Source of the DNA: Poteriospumella lacustris
Taxonomy: Eukaryota > Sar > Chrysophyceae > Chromulinales > Dinobryaceae
NCBI GenBank assembly: GCA_008000375.1
Contig: SMOI01000001.1
Location: forward strand, 153,484-217,483
Length of the DNA stretch: 64,000 nt
Direction: 5' to 3'
In this document: piece after piece, positions 1 through 10,131 of the stretch
Layout: each line of letters opens with the position of its first letter
Position numbering within the stretch: the stretch's first letter is position 1
Program-made: the position numbers and the translations under genes
The notes under the pieces: generated by a model
Told to the model about the DNA's origin: nothing
What the model saw: the letters and a program-made list of their open reading frames with translations, nothing else
The model's database searches: none

Positions 1-2089
1 GGTAATGCGGGTAGCTACGCTCCAACGTATCGTGAAAGACCGTCGCGGCGGGAGACAATTGAATCTCAATTTCACCACGCTCGTTGTTCGTCGACGTCGT
101 CGGCATCGAGAACGCCTTCAATTTCATGATCGTACACAACGTCTTCCGCAGAATGAAGCCTTTCAAATGACCGTTCTTGTCCACCACGGGGAAACCGTTG
201 TGGCTTTTCGTCGACAAAATACGATGCACCGTACTCACGCGATTGATTTCATTCAACGTGATCACCGGTTGTGCCATGATATCGGCAATCGGATGATAAT
301 TCAACAAGCCAAGGGTCTTGAGGGCACCTTCCAAGAAGGGCCACCCTTTCAACGTGATGTGCATGTCGTACATCGGTTGGTTGAACGCATTGCCCGAATA
401 ACGGGCCGCTGCGAAGGTGACCATCAACGGCAGCAAATATCCGTTGTTCCCGCAGGCTTCCAACATGATAATCGTACCCGCAATCGTCATGCGGGACATG
501 CCACCCAGGACCGCCGCGGCACCGACCAACGCGTACGAACCCGAATCCGTCACATACCCCGGCATCGCACAATTCAAAATGTGACCAATGATACGACCAA
601 AGGCTGCACCAGCAGTCAACGTCGGTACGAACAAACCCGCCGGACACATGGAACCGGCCGTAATCGCAGCCATGAAGAAATAGGGAATGAAAAACAGCAA
701 CAAGGCACCCGTTTCAAAGGTCTTGTACGTGGTGCCATCCACTTCTCGGTAATGATACAACTGCTGCATCGCAATGTCCGAGGGAGTGAAGTACAAGGAG
801 GCCACTTGGTTGTATTGGTTCGTTGGACATTGGAATTGCACCAAATCATCCAACAAATCCAATTCTTGACTGGTCCAATCGGCCGTATTCGTCGGGATAT
901 CGGTACAGGTATCCCACATGAGCGGCAAACAAAACGAGATGATGGTCATCGTCAAGGTGATCAAGATCAATTCCAAGAAACGTTTCCAGCTTTCTTTGAT
1001 GTGTTGTGAACGATAAATGGTCACTTGTTTGTTCAAATAGTTGAAATAGGCACCCATGATACCACCCGCCGCGCCCATCGCCGCGAAAATCAACAATTCG
1101 TACGTCGCATATCCGTTGAAATCATCGAAGACACCAAAGGCAAACGATCCATCAACATTATGAACACCCAAACGGTTTCCATTGGTGACCGCCGCCAAGG
1201 TTAATTCCGTAATCATCGCGCAAAAGAAGGCACGGAAGGTCAACGTCGTCGACCAAAACGATGCACCTTCCTCCAACGTGAAAAGAATACCACCGATGGG
1301 AGCATTGAATGCTGCCGCAACGCCAGCTGCCGCACCGAAAGTCACATAGTCACGCTTGTTCTTATCGTTACGCAAATCTTGGAACTTCGTCCAACTCGTA
1401 TCGAATCCGAACGTAATCGACTTGCCCTGCGACACAGACGCGCCGACGATAGATCCCGCGTGAATCATGGGTCCTTCTTTACCCAGTGGCAATCCAGATG
1501 CCACCGAGAAACACATACCTATGACCTTGGCGATCAGGACACGAAGGCGCACGACGCGTTCCAAGTAGATGCCGTTCAAATACGACTTGATCTCGGGGAT
1601 ACCGGACCCCGCCGCTGCTGGCTCAATCCAGCACAACACACCAGCAATCATCGAGAAGAATAAACTGAAAAACAAGTAAGCAAAGAAGCCAGATGTCCAG
1701 TTGCCATCGTCAATGTAACCATTGCAAATGTTGAATTTCTCGGTGAATAACGAGTTCGTCGTGTAGGTGACAAACAAGCCCATTAAACCAATAATAACAC
1801 CAGTAACGACAACCAAAATCCACTTCCATGCAGTAGCTCGTCGAGAGTTCGTCCACCATTGATCGCGATCTTGGAAAAAGCGACGCAATTGATGCTACAG
1901 ATGGTGTCGAATTAACAGTGACGATGTGCTATGCACAGTTTACATCGCAGCTTTACTCACCTTACGCCACATGATTGTCTCCATTTCTTCGAAATCCATC
2001 GATTCGGGGGCTTGCTTGGCGTTCGCCAATAGCTGCAACGAGCTTTCTCTGTCGGCATCGTTGCCCGTATTTTCCGAAGCCGACATCAT
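1..2089 (-). CDS. CLC-type chloride/proton antiporter (3' end outside window)
   Basis: A multipass membrane protein of the CLC family, most like the endolysosomal CLC-6/CLC-7 exchangers. Exon 1 is 2089-1961 and exon 2 runs from 1894 to the window edge, with a 66-nt GT-AG intron at 1960-1895. About 674 residues are visible. Key motifs seen are GSGIPEIK (about residue 139), GKEGPMIH (about 181, with the gating Glu) and LEEGASFW (about 251). The second Glu of the last motif sits where exchangers carry the proton glutamate. A KGFIL-containing CBS domain begins near residue 570 and is cut at base 1. In the family these proteins exchange chloride for protons on endosomal or lysosomal membranes. Both glutamates are present, so a coupled exchanger rather than a channel is inferred. 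Start chosen at the first Met of an open frame after a non-coding upstream stretch. Confidence 0.9.
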
Positions 2090-2600
2090 CAGAAATACTC
2101 TCGAATACAACACCAAGGTATATGAATGAGAGAAATCTCTTTGTGAGGCTTCTAATGATGCTTATTCAGTCTAGGATGCCCTATCGGCGAAAACGATGTG
2201 AATATTTCTTCTTTATAACCAAATTCACGCATCCGAAATCGAAGCGCTTGGCAGCCGGCAGCGCGGCCCATTAGGATCTTGAATAAAGCCGGAAACACGC
2301 ATAAGTGGATATGGAGTCCCACTTTCCGGCTTTTCTCACGATGACGATGACAGAGCCACTTGTGGCCACTTATGTATGGTACTTGGACATCAAAAACGTC
2401 ATGAAAAGGGCTCGAGATCACAGCTGAATTCGCCCCTTCCTTTGTTGCTTCACTCTTGAAGTGTAAATTCATACGATTTTGATGTTTTGGGGACAAGTAA
2501 TGGTCACTGGCTTTGTTTCACCGTGTTGAAATTCGTCTGGGACAGTTGTGACTTCACTTTGCCAAGCCATCTAGCCAAACAAACATAAGTACAACACAAA
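2090..2600. other. Intergenic, divergent promoter region with inverted repeats
   Basis: The region lies between the divergent CLC and E2 genes. It holds an 11-bp perfect inverted repeat (AAAGCCGGAAA at 2285-2295 and its complement at 2323-2333). It also holds a second, partly nested pair (ATAAGTGG-type at about 2299-2308 and CCACTTAT-type at about 2366-2374). A 114-codon minus-strand open frame crosses it but has no recognisable content and no ATG at its 5' end, so it was not called. Confidence 0.4.
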
Positions 2601-3534
2601 ATGATGCAGATCTTCCGATCTCCACTCGTCTCATCTTCGTTCAGATTATGCATTGTTATCCTGTTCCTCTTCGCTTCTCAGCTTGTGTGCAAACCTGTCT
2701 CCTCTAGTTTGTCCAGCAAACGAATTGTGTCAGAATGGAAAGACATCAACAGGGCTGGTATTGCTCTTTCTGTGCCGTTCAATACAACTGGGTCGGAAGA
2801 CTGTGGGATCCGCCTTTCGCCAATGAAGAATAACCTTCTGGAGTGGCACTTCAGCTTCACTGGAATGGAAGGAACTGCTTTTGACGGTGGCATCTACCAC
2901 GGGAAAATTCTCCTGCATCCAGACTATCCTCGTAAGGCACCGGTGATTTGTGTCACTACGCCATCAGGACGATGGGAAATCAATGTGCCGATTTGTTTGT
3001 CAGGTAATCCCCAAAGCGCTTCGGATCTGTATTGGAACCTCTTCTCACCTCCAGTTCACAGCATCCGCCCACCACCAAGAGCTATGGAATCCAAATTGGA
3101 ATCTACGAACGTTGGTGCTGTCGTTACGGGCATTCATGACGACTCAACCAGGAGAAATAGGGAGTATTCTGTCTCCTACACATGTTCATAAAGCGTTGGC
3201 GGCTCGCAGCCGCTCGTTTGTATGTCCCACCTGTGGCGTGTCGCACCATGCATTGTGCACAGACGCTGTCGCTGACGGTGAGCAACGAGATGCCTTGCCA
3301 AATACATCTCCTGCTCTTCGCTCGAAAGACGTTGAGCCTCAGATGGCAAGCATGGTGCTGTCAAAGCGACAGAAACCAGCGAGGAAAGTGTCTGTGAAGG
3401 AGTCACGGCGACGAGGCAGCAGTAAGTCCTCTCTGGTGGGACTGAAAACAAAGAAATGGAAGTTCTTCGCCTCTTGGAAAGTGTTGTGTTCAGCTGTGAT
3501 GAATTGGTTTGTATCTTTGTTTGCGCTTCAATGA
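2601..3534 (+). CDS. UBE2J-class E2 ubiquitin-conjugating enzyme with N-terminal hydrophobic segment
   Basis: Two exons, 2601-3003 and 3062-3534, intron 3004-3061 (58 nt); 291 aa. The UBC fold runs from about residue 40 to 190. Cys132 in PICLSASAHHQELWNPNW is the catalytic cysteine. That stretch, plus GIYHGKILLHPDYP and TPSGRW, matches the UBE2J1/UBE2J2 (Ubc6) class used in ER-associated degradation. The C-terminus (about residues 268-291) is moderately hydrophobic and could be the usual tail anchor. Unusually, residues 15-30 are strongly hydrophobic and are followed by a Ser/Lys-rich stretch, like a signal peptide plus transit-like segment. No alternative splice start in the right phase was found to remove it. 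Standard role: passing ubiquitin to ER-membrane E3 ligases. Location here may differ. Confidence 0.82.
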
Positions 3535-3855
3535 AAAAGCGAGTCGACGCTTTCTGCTACATCTACGTCATGGACAGTACCAGAGGCCTCGCCCCGCCTG
3601 AAGTGGTGCGCCAGTGTCGATGCAAGCCGTTCTGACCATTGGGCGCACCGACCGTTGAAAAAAAAAGGGGGGGCGAACACGGAGAAACCAAAGTAGTCAC
3701 CCAGTACATAGCGTGGGATGGAATAAGTGCAAATTAATAGGGTGGATTAAATCAGTAGACTGTTACTCCCACCGGTAAATACGAAGTAATCAAATTTTTT
3801 CCCGCGAAAACAAAAGGAAAACCTAATCGATCAGCCGACTATGCACCGCATGTTG
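3535..3855. other. Intergenic between convergent genes
   Basis: 321 bases between the stop of the E2 gene and the stop of the EF-hand gene. They contain an A9 run followed by G7 near 3659-3674. No gene, hairpin or repeat stands out beyond this. Confidence 0.5.
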
Positions 3856-6678
3856 TTACACAAAGGCAGCCAACTTCAAATAATCTTCTGCCAAATCAGA
3901 CAGCATTTCCAAATTGATTTCATCTCCTTCTTCTATTCCCAGTGCCCGCATACCTTGCAACGCGGTTTCTTTGCTCAATTCGGCGAGCGTGACACCCATC
4001 GCCGAGATTTTGCTGGCGACCAACTTTGAGCAGACTGAAATGACCGTTAACACGGACTTGATCAATGTGCAGAAGTCATGATACGACAAGAATCCATCAG
4101 AATCTTCATCCGCCAGAGTAAATGCGACCATCAAACGCTCTTCCAGAGGCGACTTCGAGCATAAAAACGCCAGGCCGATTGCAATGTGCGAGAATCGTAC
4201 CGTTCGTTGCTCGTCGTGCTGGAAGGCGTTGAAGATCTTATGCCCAATGAAAATGGCCAAATCAATGTCGAATTCTGATACTTTGCCCTGTTGGAAGACC
4301 GTACCCAACCATCGAGCCCACCCCTGATGATCCAAGCGACCAGCCTTGCTCTCCCCGCCCAATTTGTCGATCAAATCATCGGCCGAGTAATGCTCCAAGC
4401 CCAACACAGAGCTGGCTGCGCGTAGCTCCAACACGGCAGAGGATGGAGGATACTGTTGATCATTGAGATACGGGATGAAGCCATCACTAGCTTCATCTTC
4501 ACTGAACGAGCGCATGCCATTCCGGTTCTCATTCGACGCGTCGGACTGGGCATCGTCGATGTCGCTCTGGCCATCATCGTCGTACGTGACGATATCTTCT
4601 CCCGCATCCCGACGACGTACACTTTCTTCTTCCAAGAACGTCAACACCAGCGTGATGAGATCCAAGAACTGGGTGTTGGTGAAGTTGACCAACATGTCCG
4701 CTTTCGAGGACACGTGCCGCATGTAATAAGCGATGCACATCGTATTCGCATCCGATTCTGCTTCCGTTAAGAAGGCCGCCGGTCGCACAGAGGGATTCAG
4801 TGAGTAGCACATTTGGAACAAAATAACCACCACCGCTCGCACCGTGCTGAACTTGAGTACCTTGGGTCGTAGCAATGCCAAGATGACCTCGGGGCGGGAG
4901 TATTCGTCATCCTCGCAGAAGAGTAACAACGCAATACACGCCTCCAACATGTCAAATTTCCCCTCCTGACGAGCATCAAAGGCCAACGCGAATCGGTCAA
5001 GGATGAAATCAACCACGGATCGTTGTAGAACTGACAAGAGAACGTAATGTTCGCCAATCAACTTCAAGACACCGCGTGTGAAGGTCACCGAATCGATCTT
5101 GCCTCGGTCATCGCTCAGCTGCATGATGTACTTGACCATGTCGTACCCAGTGTATTCATACAACCCCAATGCTTCTCTCGCTTCTGCTACGGACATGGTC
5201 GTGCCGTTATAGCCAACCATGTATGACGACACCTGGTCGTCTTCAAGGCTGTCCCCCGTGGGGCTCATGATGCCGATGTTGGCATTGTCGTCGGGGGATA
5301 CGCGAGTCGAGTCCGCACGAATGCTTTCGACACGATAACCCACAAGTTTGGATAGGAGCTCTTCGAAATATCCTTCTCCAATTTGTAGGGTAGACAAAAT
5401 CAAACGCAGGCCATGAATGAACAGCTCGACAAATTCATTCAAACTCAACAGACGTGCCTCTTTACGAGTGATCTCTACCGAGAGAAGCAGTTTGAGGAAA
5501 ACCCCGTGTGCAAGATGCTCCGGAGATCCAACATCGCCGAATCGAGAGTTGAAATAGAAGATCACCTTCGCCACCGTCTTCAGATGATCAAACAGCACCG
5601 ATTCGAATGCCATTCCCTTGTTCTGTGTGGCTCGGTACCAGTAAAAAATGGACTTGAACACACGTAAATCCGGTTCCTCGCTCGAGAGTTGAAGCAAACT
5701 AAATAATTGGCCAATGTGGATACTACCTGAGCCTTGGTCATCCAAGATTTCGATGACTGTCTGCATAAATCGGCCGACAATTTCGTGAACTTCGGTCTTT
5801 GAGATATTCGCAGAGACGCTTTCTTCCAACAGAGTGTTGATGACGACTTTGGTGAGTTCGTGAGAGATGAAATGGTTTCTTCTCTTTTCTCTCGCAAACA
5901 ATTCCCAAACAGCGGTTAAATTTTCATCGCTAAATGAAATCATACGACGGCCAAGCGCAAAGAACGACGAAATCGCACTGTCGTCATAAAACTTGGACAC
6001 GTTCAGCTGAGGGGTTGACTTCTGACGTTTCAAATTGCGCTGTGACGATTTATTCGATTGATGCAACTGAAAAGCTGAGATCGTGAGTTTCTTCAACAAA
6101 TCATTTCCGCCAGACATGTACCAAGAGCCGAAGTCGCTGCTATCCAGATAGTAGGTGTCATCTCGAGCATCCTCAAAGATACTATCATAGCATGAATTCG
6201 CTGCAGAAACTGCCAATTCTGAGCTGGTCATACAAGAATATGAATACGCCAATTTGCTGTCGGTTTGGAACAAGGCGTCGAAAAGACTTGACAGAACATC
6301 GATGAACTCTTCCTTGTGGACCTTTCCGTCCCGATTCTGATCGAGCTTCGAGAAGGCAAACTTCACATGATCCTCGGTAATTAACGTATCTTCTGAACTG
6401 GATCCAATAAAAGCCAGATTCTTCGTGCCAGAAATGTTCGCGTTTTCAAAAACCACAAGCAACTTTTTGCGGTGGAAAAGTGATGGAGCCTTGGCGACAG
6501 CAGACACAGGATAGTAAATTTCAGAGTCATCCTTGAAGCCAACGGTCTTTTCCTTGAAGTCAAATCCTGCTTGATAAACATCCTTCCATTCCGAAAGAGG
6601 GATGCCCTCCTGCAAGTAGAATGATCGGCTGCGACCAGAGACAGAATCAATGATCTCCGTGAGATAGATGTCACTCAT
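3856..6678 (-). CDS. Large EF-hand protein, otherwise unknown
   Basis: One uninterrupted 940-aa frame. A canonical 12-residue EF-hand loop (DQNRDGKVHKEE) is at residues 113-124. A second (DEDSDGFLSYHD) starts at residue 857. A degenerate loop with DDQGSGSIHIGQ lies near 310. An acidic Asp/Ser-rich stretch is at about 690-735. The rest is predicted helical with no signal peptide or clear membrane segment. Calcium binding is supported by the two loops, each with Asp at position 1, Gly at 6 and Glu or Asp at 12. The protein is much longer than calmodulin-type sensors and I recognise no catalytic domain. It may be a calcium-responsive scaffold, but this is a guess. It is divergent from villin, an actin regulator that is also calcium dependent in other organisms. 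Confidence 0.75.
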   Translation of the reverse strand: MSDIYLTEIIDSVSGRSRSFYLQEGIPLSEWKDVYQAGFDFKEKTVGFKDDSEIYYPVSAVAKAPSLFHRKKLLVVFENANISGTKNLAFIGSSSEDTLITEDHVKFAFSKLDQNRDGKVHKEEFIDVLSSLFDALFQTDSKLAYSYSCMTSSELAVSAANSCYDSIFEDARDDTYYLDSSDFGSWYMSGGNDLLKKLTISAFQLHQSNKSSQRNLKRQKSTPQLNVSKFYDDSAISSFFALGRRMISFSDENLTAVWELFAREKRRNHFISHELTKVVINTLLEESVSANISKTEVHEIVGRFMQTVIEILDDQGSGSIHIGQLFSLLQLSSEEPDLRVFKSIFYWYRATQNKGMAFESVLFDHLKTVAKVIFYFNSRFGDVGSPEHLAHGVFLKLLLSVEITRKEARLLSLNEFVELFIHGLRLILSTLQIGEGYFEELLSKLVGYRVESIRADSTRVSPDDNANIGIMSPTGDSLEDDQVSSYMVGYNGTTMSVAEAREALGLYEYTGYDMVKYIMQLSDDRGKIDSVTFTRGVLKLIGEHYVLLSVLQRSVVDFILDRFALAFDARQEGKFDMLEACIALLLFCEDDEYSRPEVILALLRPKVLKFSTVRAVVVILFQMCYSLNPSVRPAAFLTEAESDANTMCIAYYMRHVSSKADMLVNFTNTQFLDLITLVLTFLEEESVRRRDAGEDIVTYDDDGQSDIDDAQSDASNENRNGMRSFSEDEASDGFIPYLNDQQYPPSSAVLELRAASSVLGLEHYSADDLIDKLGGESKAGRLDHQGWARWLGTVFQQGKVSEFDIDLAIFIGHKIFNAFQHDEQRTVRFSHIAIGLAFLCSKSPLEERLMVAFTLADEDSDGFLSYHDFCTLIKSVLTVISVCSKLVASKISAMGVTLAELSKETALQGMRALGIEEGDEINLEMLSDLAEDYLKLAAFV

Positions 6679-7071
6679 TTCCGAAACTAATCCACAACCA
6701 ATAACTTCTATCTAAATCTAGGAACAGAAGCGATACAATATACCGAGCAGGGAGCACTGTTCTGGTGGTTCAACCAACAGGTTCTTCAAACAAAAGCTAC
6801 TGGTCCGTCGTTGTCCATCGTGGTCCGAAAAGATTTTCTCGTCGTCGCTCGCTGTGTTGATGCCTCTTTCTGAAACGGCCTCATTGTATACGGTTCACTC
6901 CTCTTTCTCGATTCGTGGACCTTATGACGATTCGCTCCCAAAGATGCGATGGGTTGGGAATTTCGCCAAAAAGCTGAGGAAAGAGTATCTTTCTGTTTAT
7001 GGACTTGGGTCATTCACAAAGATTAACCCCTAGTCTTGACTATTTCTTTGCTGTAATTGGATATTGACAAG
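6679..7071. promoter_or_regulatory. Divergent promoter region, EF-hand gene / villin
   Basis: 393 bases separate the start codons of the two divergent genes. No TATA-like box or conserved site was clear. The DNA is ordinary mixed sequence. Confidence 0.35.
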
Positions 7072-9614
7072 ATGGCTGAACCTGCTTTTGCTGGTGCTGG
7101 AAGAAAACCTGGATTGGAGCTATGGCGTATTGAGAAGCTTAAGCCCGTTAAGCAGGCTAAGGTAATGCAGTTAGATTTGTTGAAGTTTCTCCGTCAGGTT
7201 TTTTTATTGTGAATCATGCGCTGCAATAGGCTGATGGTAAATTTTATACCGGAGACTCTTACATCCTCTTGTCTACCACTCAAACTTCGGGAGGTGCCTT
7301 GTCGTGGAACATTCACTTTTGGTTGGGCACTGAAACCTCAACTGATGAAGCTGGTGTCGCTGCCTACAAAACTGTCGAATTGGATGATAGCCTTGGAGGA
7401 GGCCCTGTTCAATTCCGTGAAGTTCAGGGCTTCGAGTCGCAGCAATTCCTTTCCTACTTCAAGAACACTGGTGGCATCCAGTACTTACCTGGTGGTATTG
7501 AATCTGGATTCCGCAAAGTTGAGCGAGACGTGTACGAGACTCGCCTGTTGCATCTAAAAGGAAAGAGAACTGTTCGTGCTAAGGAAGTCCCTGTTCAACT
7601 GTCGAGCTTGAACAAAGGAGACGTTTTCATCTTGGACAAAGGTCTCAAGATCTTTCTGTTCAACGGCCCTTCTGCCAACAAATTCGAGAAGGCGAAGGGA
7701 ATTGAAGTTGCCAATCGAATCAACTCTGATGAGCGTGGTGGTCGTGCTGAGTTGGTGCCTTTGGATACTGATCCTCGAAACGCTGAGTTCTGGGGCCACT
7801 TCGGAGGTTACCGCGATCCTGCTTCTCTCCCTGATGGCCCTGAGGATTCGGACAATGACGCCAAGCTTGTCCGCAAGATTTTCAAGATCAGTGATGCCTC
7901 TGGAAGCCTTGAGTTTGTTGAGTTGACTCCAGCTGATGGAAAGCTGCGCAAGGACCTTCTGGTCACTGATGATGTATTCCTTGTGCAAGGTGCTTCGAAG
8001 TTGTTCTTATGGATTGGTCGCCGTTCCAATGCCAACGAAAAGAAGGAAGCCACCTTGCTTGCTGTTTCTTACATGCGCAACAATGGTATCCCGCTGACGA
8101 CGGCTATTGAGCGTGTTTCTGAAGGAAACGAAACTGGTTCGTTCAAGGCTGAGTTCCACGTCTGGGATCCTCCGATGTCCCTCAATAACAAGCCCTCTGC
8201 TGCCAGAGCAGCGGAAAACCCTCAAAATGTCGCAGAATTGTTGGCCCGTAAGGCCAAGGAAGATGCACCCGTCGACGATGGTTCTGGAAAGGTGCAGGTT
8301 TGGGTTATCAATAATTTCCAAAAGGTTGAAGTCAATCCCGCCGATTATGGAGAGTTCTACGGTGGCGACAGCTACATCCTCTTGTATTCCTACAAGAAGG
8401 GTCGCTCGGATGAATACATCATCTATTTCTGGCTTGGTAACGACTCGACGGCCGATGAGAAGGGTGCTGCTGCTCTTTTGACTGTTCAACTTGATGACTC
8501 TCTTGGTGGAAAGCCTGTCCAAGTCCGCGTCACCCAAGGCAAGGAGCCAACCCATTTCCGCCAATTGTTCAAGGGTCGTATGATCGTCTACAAGGGCGGC
8601 AACACTTCTGGCTTCCAGAAGACCGGCGGTGCTGCTCCTCAGGACGATATTGGTCTTTTCCACGTGAAGGGAACCAGCGGTCTGAACACTGTGGGTGTCC
8701 AAGTTGATGCTCGTGCCGGTTCGTTGAACTCCGAAGACAGCTTCGTCTTGGTGACACCCACCCACGCCTACGTGTGGTGTGGCTCTGGTAGCAACGCCGA
8801 CGAGGTGACTGTGGCTACCAACATCGCCAATACTCTTGCCTCCAAGTACAAGCACACCGGTGGCAGAACTGTTGTGTCGGTGAGCGAAGGCAGTGAGCCA
8901 GCGGAGTTCTGGGATGCCTTGGGTGGAAAGACCGAATATGCGCAAACATCTCCAGGAACTGCTGCTCCTCGTGATGCTAGACTGTTCTCAGCATCTACCG
9001 CTACGGGTTCCTTCAAGGTTGAGGAGATCGACAACTTCGATCAATCTGACTTGAACGACGAGGATGTGTTCCTGCTTGACACCTACACTCAATTGTTCGT
9101 TTGGATCGGTTCGCAATCGACCCAAGAGGAGAAGTCAAAGGCCCTGGAGTTTGCTCAACGTTTTATTGCTGAAGCCGATGATGGACGTGACCCTGATATC
9201 CCTATCATTCGTGTTAACGCTGGTGCTGAGCCTCCGATGTTCGCTGCTCAATTCCTTGGATGGGATGCTGATCATCATCGCAAAAATGCTTTTGTTGACC
9301 CTTACCAAGCCAGATTGGATGCCTTGGCAGCCGAGAAGGCGAAGAAGAGCGGTGCAAACACTCCTCCTCCGGCTCCTGTCGCTGCTGCTGCCGCCGCGCC
9401 TGCTCCTGCGGCAAATATTGTTCCTCCCAAGCCAGGAACTCACAGTCTTGACGACTTGAAGGGCGGAATTCCTGCTGGAGTTGACCCCACCATGAAAGAG
9501 GAATACTTGGATGATGCTACGTTCGCGACTGTGTTCAAGATGGACCGAGCAGCCTTCAGAGCTCTTGCCAAGTGGAAGAGAGATGATTTGAAGAAGAAGG
9601 CTGGTTTGTTCTAA
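7072..9614 (+). CDS. Villin (six gelsolin repeats plus headpiece)
   Basis: Exons 7072-7161 and 7230-9614, intron 7162-7229; 824 aa, close to the usual 820-830 of villin. Six gelsolin-like repeats are seen in order. G1 starts ELWRIEKLKP and carries YTGDSYI. G2 carries NKGDVFILD, G3 TDDVFLVQG, G4 YGGDSYILLY, G5 SEDSFVLV and G6 NDEDVFLLD. G3 and G4 are joined by a linker of about 45 residues. After an Ala/Pro-rich tail the C-terminal headpiece ends WKRDDLKKKAGLF, the F-actin-binding signature. The family severs, caps and bundles actin filaments under calcium and phosphoinositide control in the cytoplasm. Exon 1 supplies the first 30 residues and is required to complete repeat G1, which fixes the start. 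Confidence 0.95.
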
Positions 9615-9871
9615 GAACGTGATAGCTATTTCATTTGAACCTTGTTTCGTTTGGTTGCCAATATTTCCTCCATATTGGGTCGTTTCTCATTGCTAGTCTC
9701 TCCTCCCAACTAGAAATTAGCCATTCGCGTATTTGATTTGTGCAGTTTATGTGAAGTTCGTTTAATGTGCGAGACACATCTCCCTCCTTCTCCTCATCGC
9801 ATTGTTCATCTGTGCTCTCACATCATGTGGGGACAAACACTCTACCATACGGCTGTTTACAGCATCATGCC

Positions 9872-9906
9872 GCTCGCAGCTCGTAGCTCGTAGCTCGTAG
9901 CTTGTA
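9872..9906. repeat. Five-unit GCTCGTA heptamer tandem repeat
   Basis: Five 7-bp units in a row: GCTCGCA, three GCTCGTA, then GCTTGTA. The array is upstream of pyruvate kinase by about 230 bp. It could be replication slippage or a cluster of factor sites. Confidence 0.8.
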
Positions 9907-10090
9907 GCACAACTGCGTCAGTCCGTTCGCGCGTATTTGCACGCTGCAGGCCTCTGCGCTCTGCTGCTCTGCGTGCGTGTTGGCCAACTCCACACTGCAA
10001 CCTGCCCCAGAAGCTTCCGTCTCTCGGCGCCGTCTTTCTCTCTTCGACGTCGTCGATGGACATGTTGAAGAAAACAGTGGTGCATATTGC

Positions 10091-10100
10091 TATATATATA
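10091..10100 (+). promoter_or_regulatory. TATA-like element of pyruvate kinase
   Basis: TATATATATA lies 32-41 bases before the ATG at 10132. If it acts as a TATA box, the 5' leader would be only about 5 to 15 nt long. It is the most TATA-like run near a start codon in this part of the window. Confidence 0.4.
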
Positions 10101-10131
10101 GCTTGATACGTTCAGGGAGTAATTGATCAGA

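Larger units (their letters stand above)
9615..10131. other. Intergenic between villin and pyruvate kinase
   Basis: 517 bases between two plus-strand genes. They include a heptamer tandem repeat (listed separately) and a TATA-like run next to the pyruvate kinase start. No other gene was found. Confidence 0.4.

Noticed and set aside
5-1009. 334-codon open frame on the plus strand
   Set aside because: It is the antisense shadow of the CLC gene; content is Arg/His-rich and without family features.
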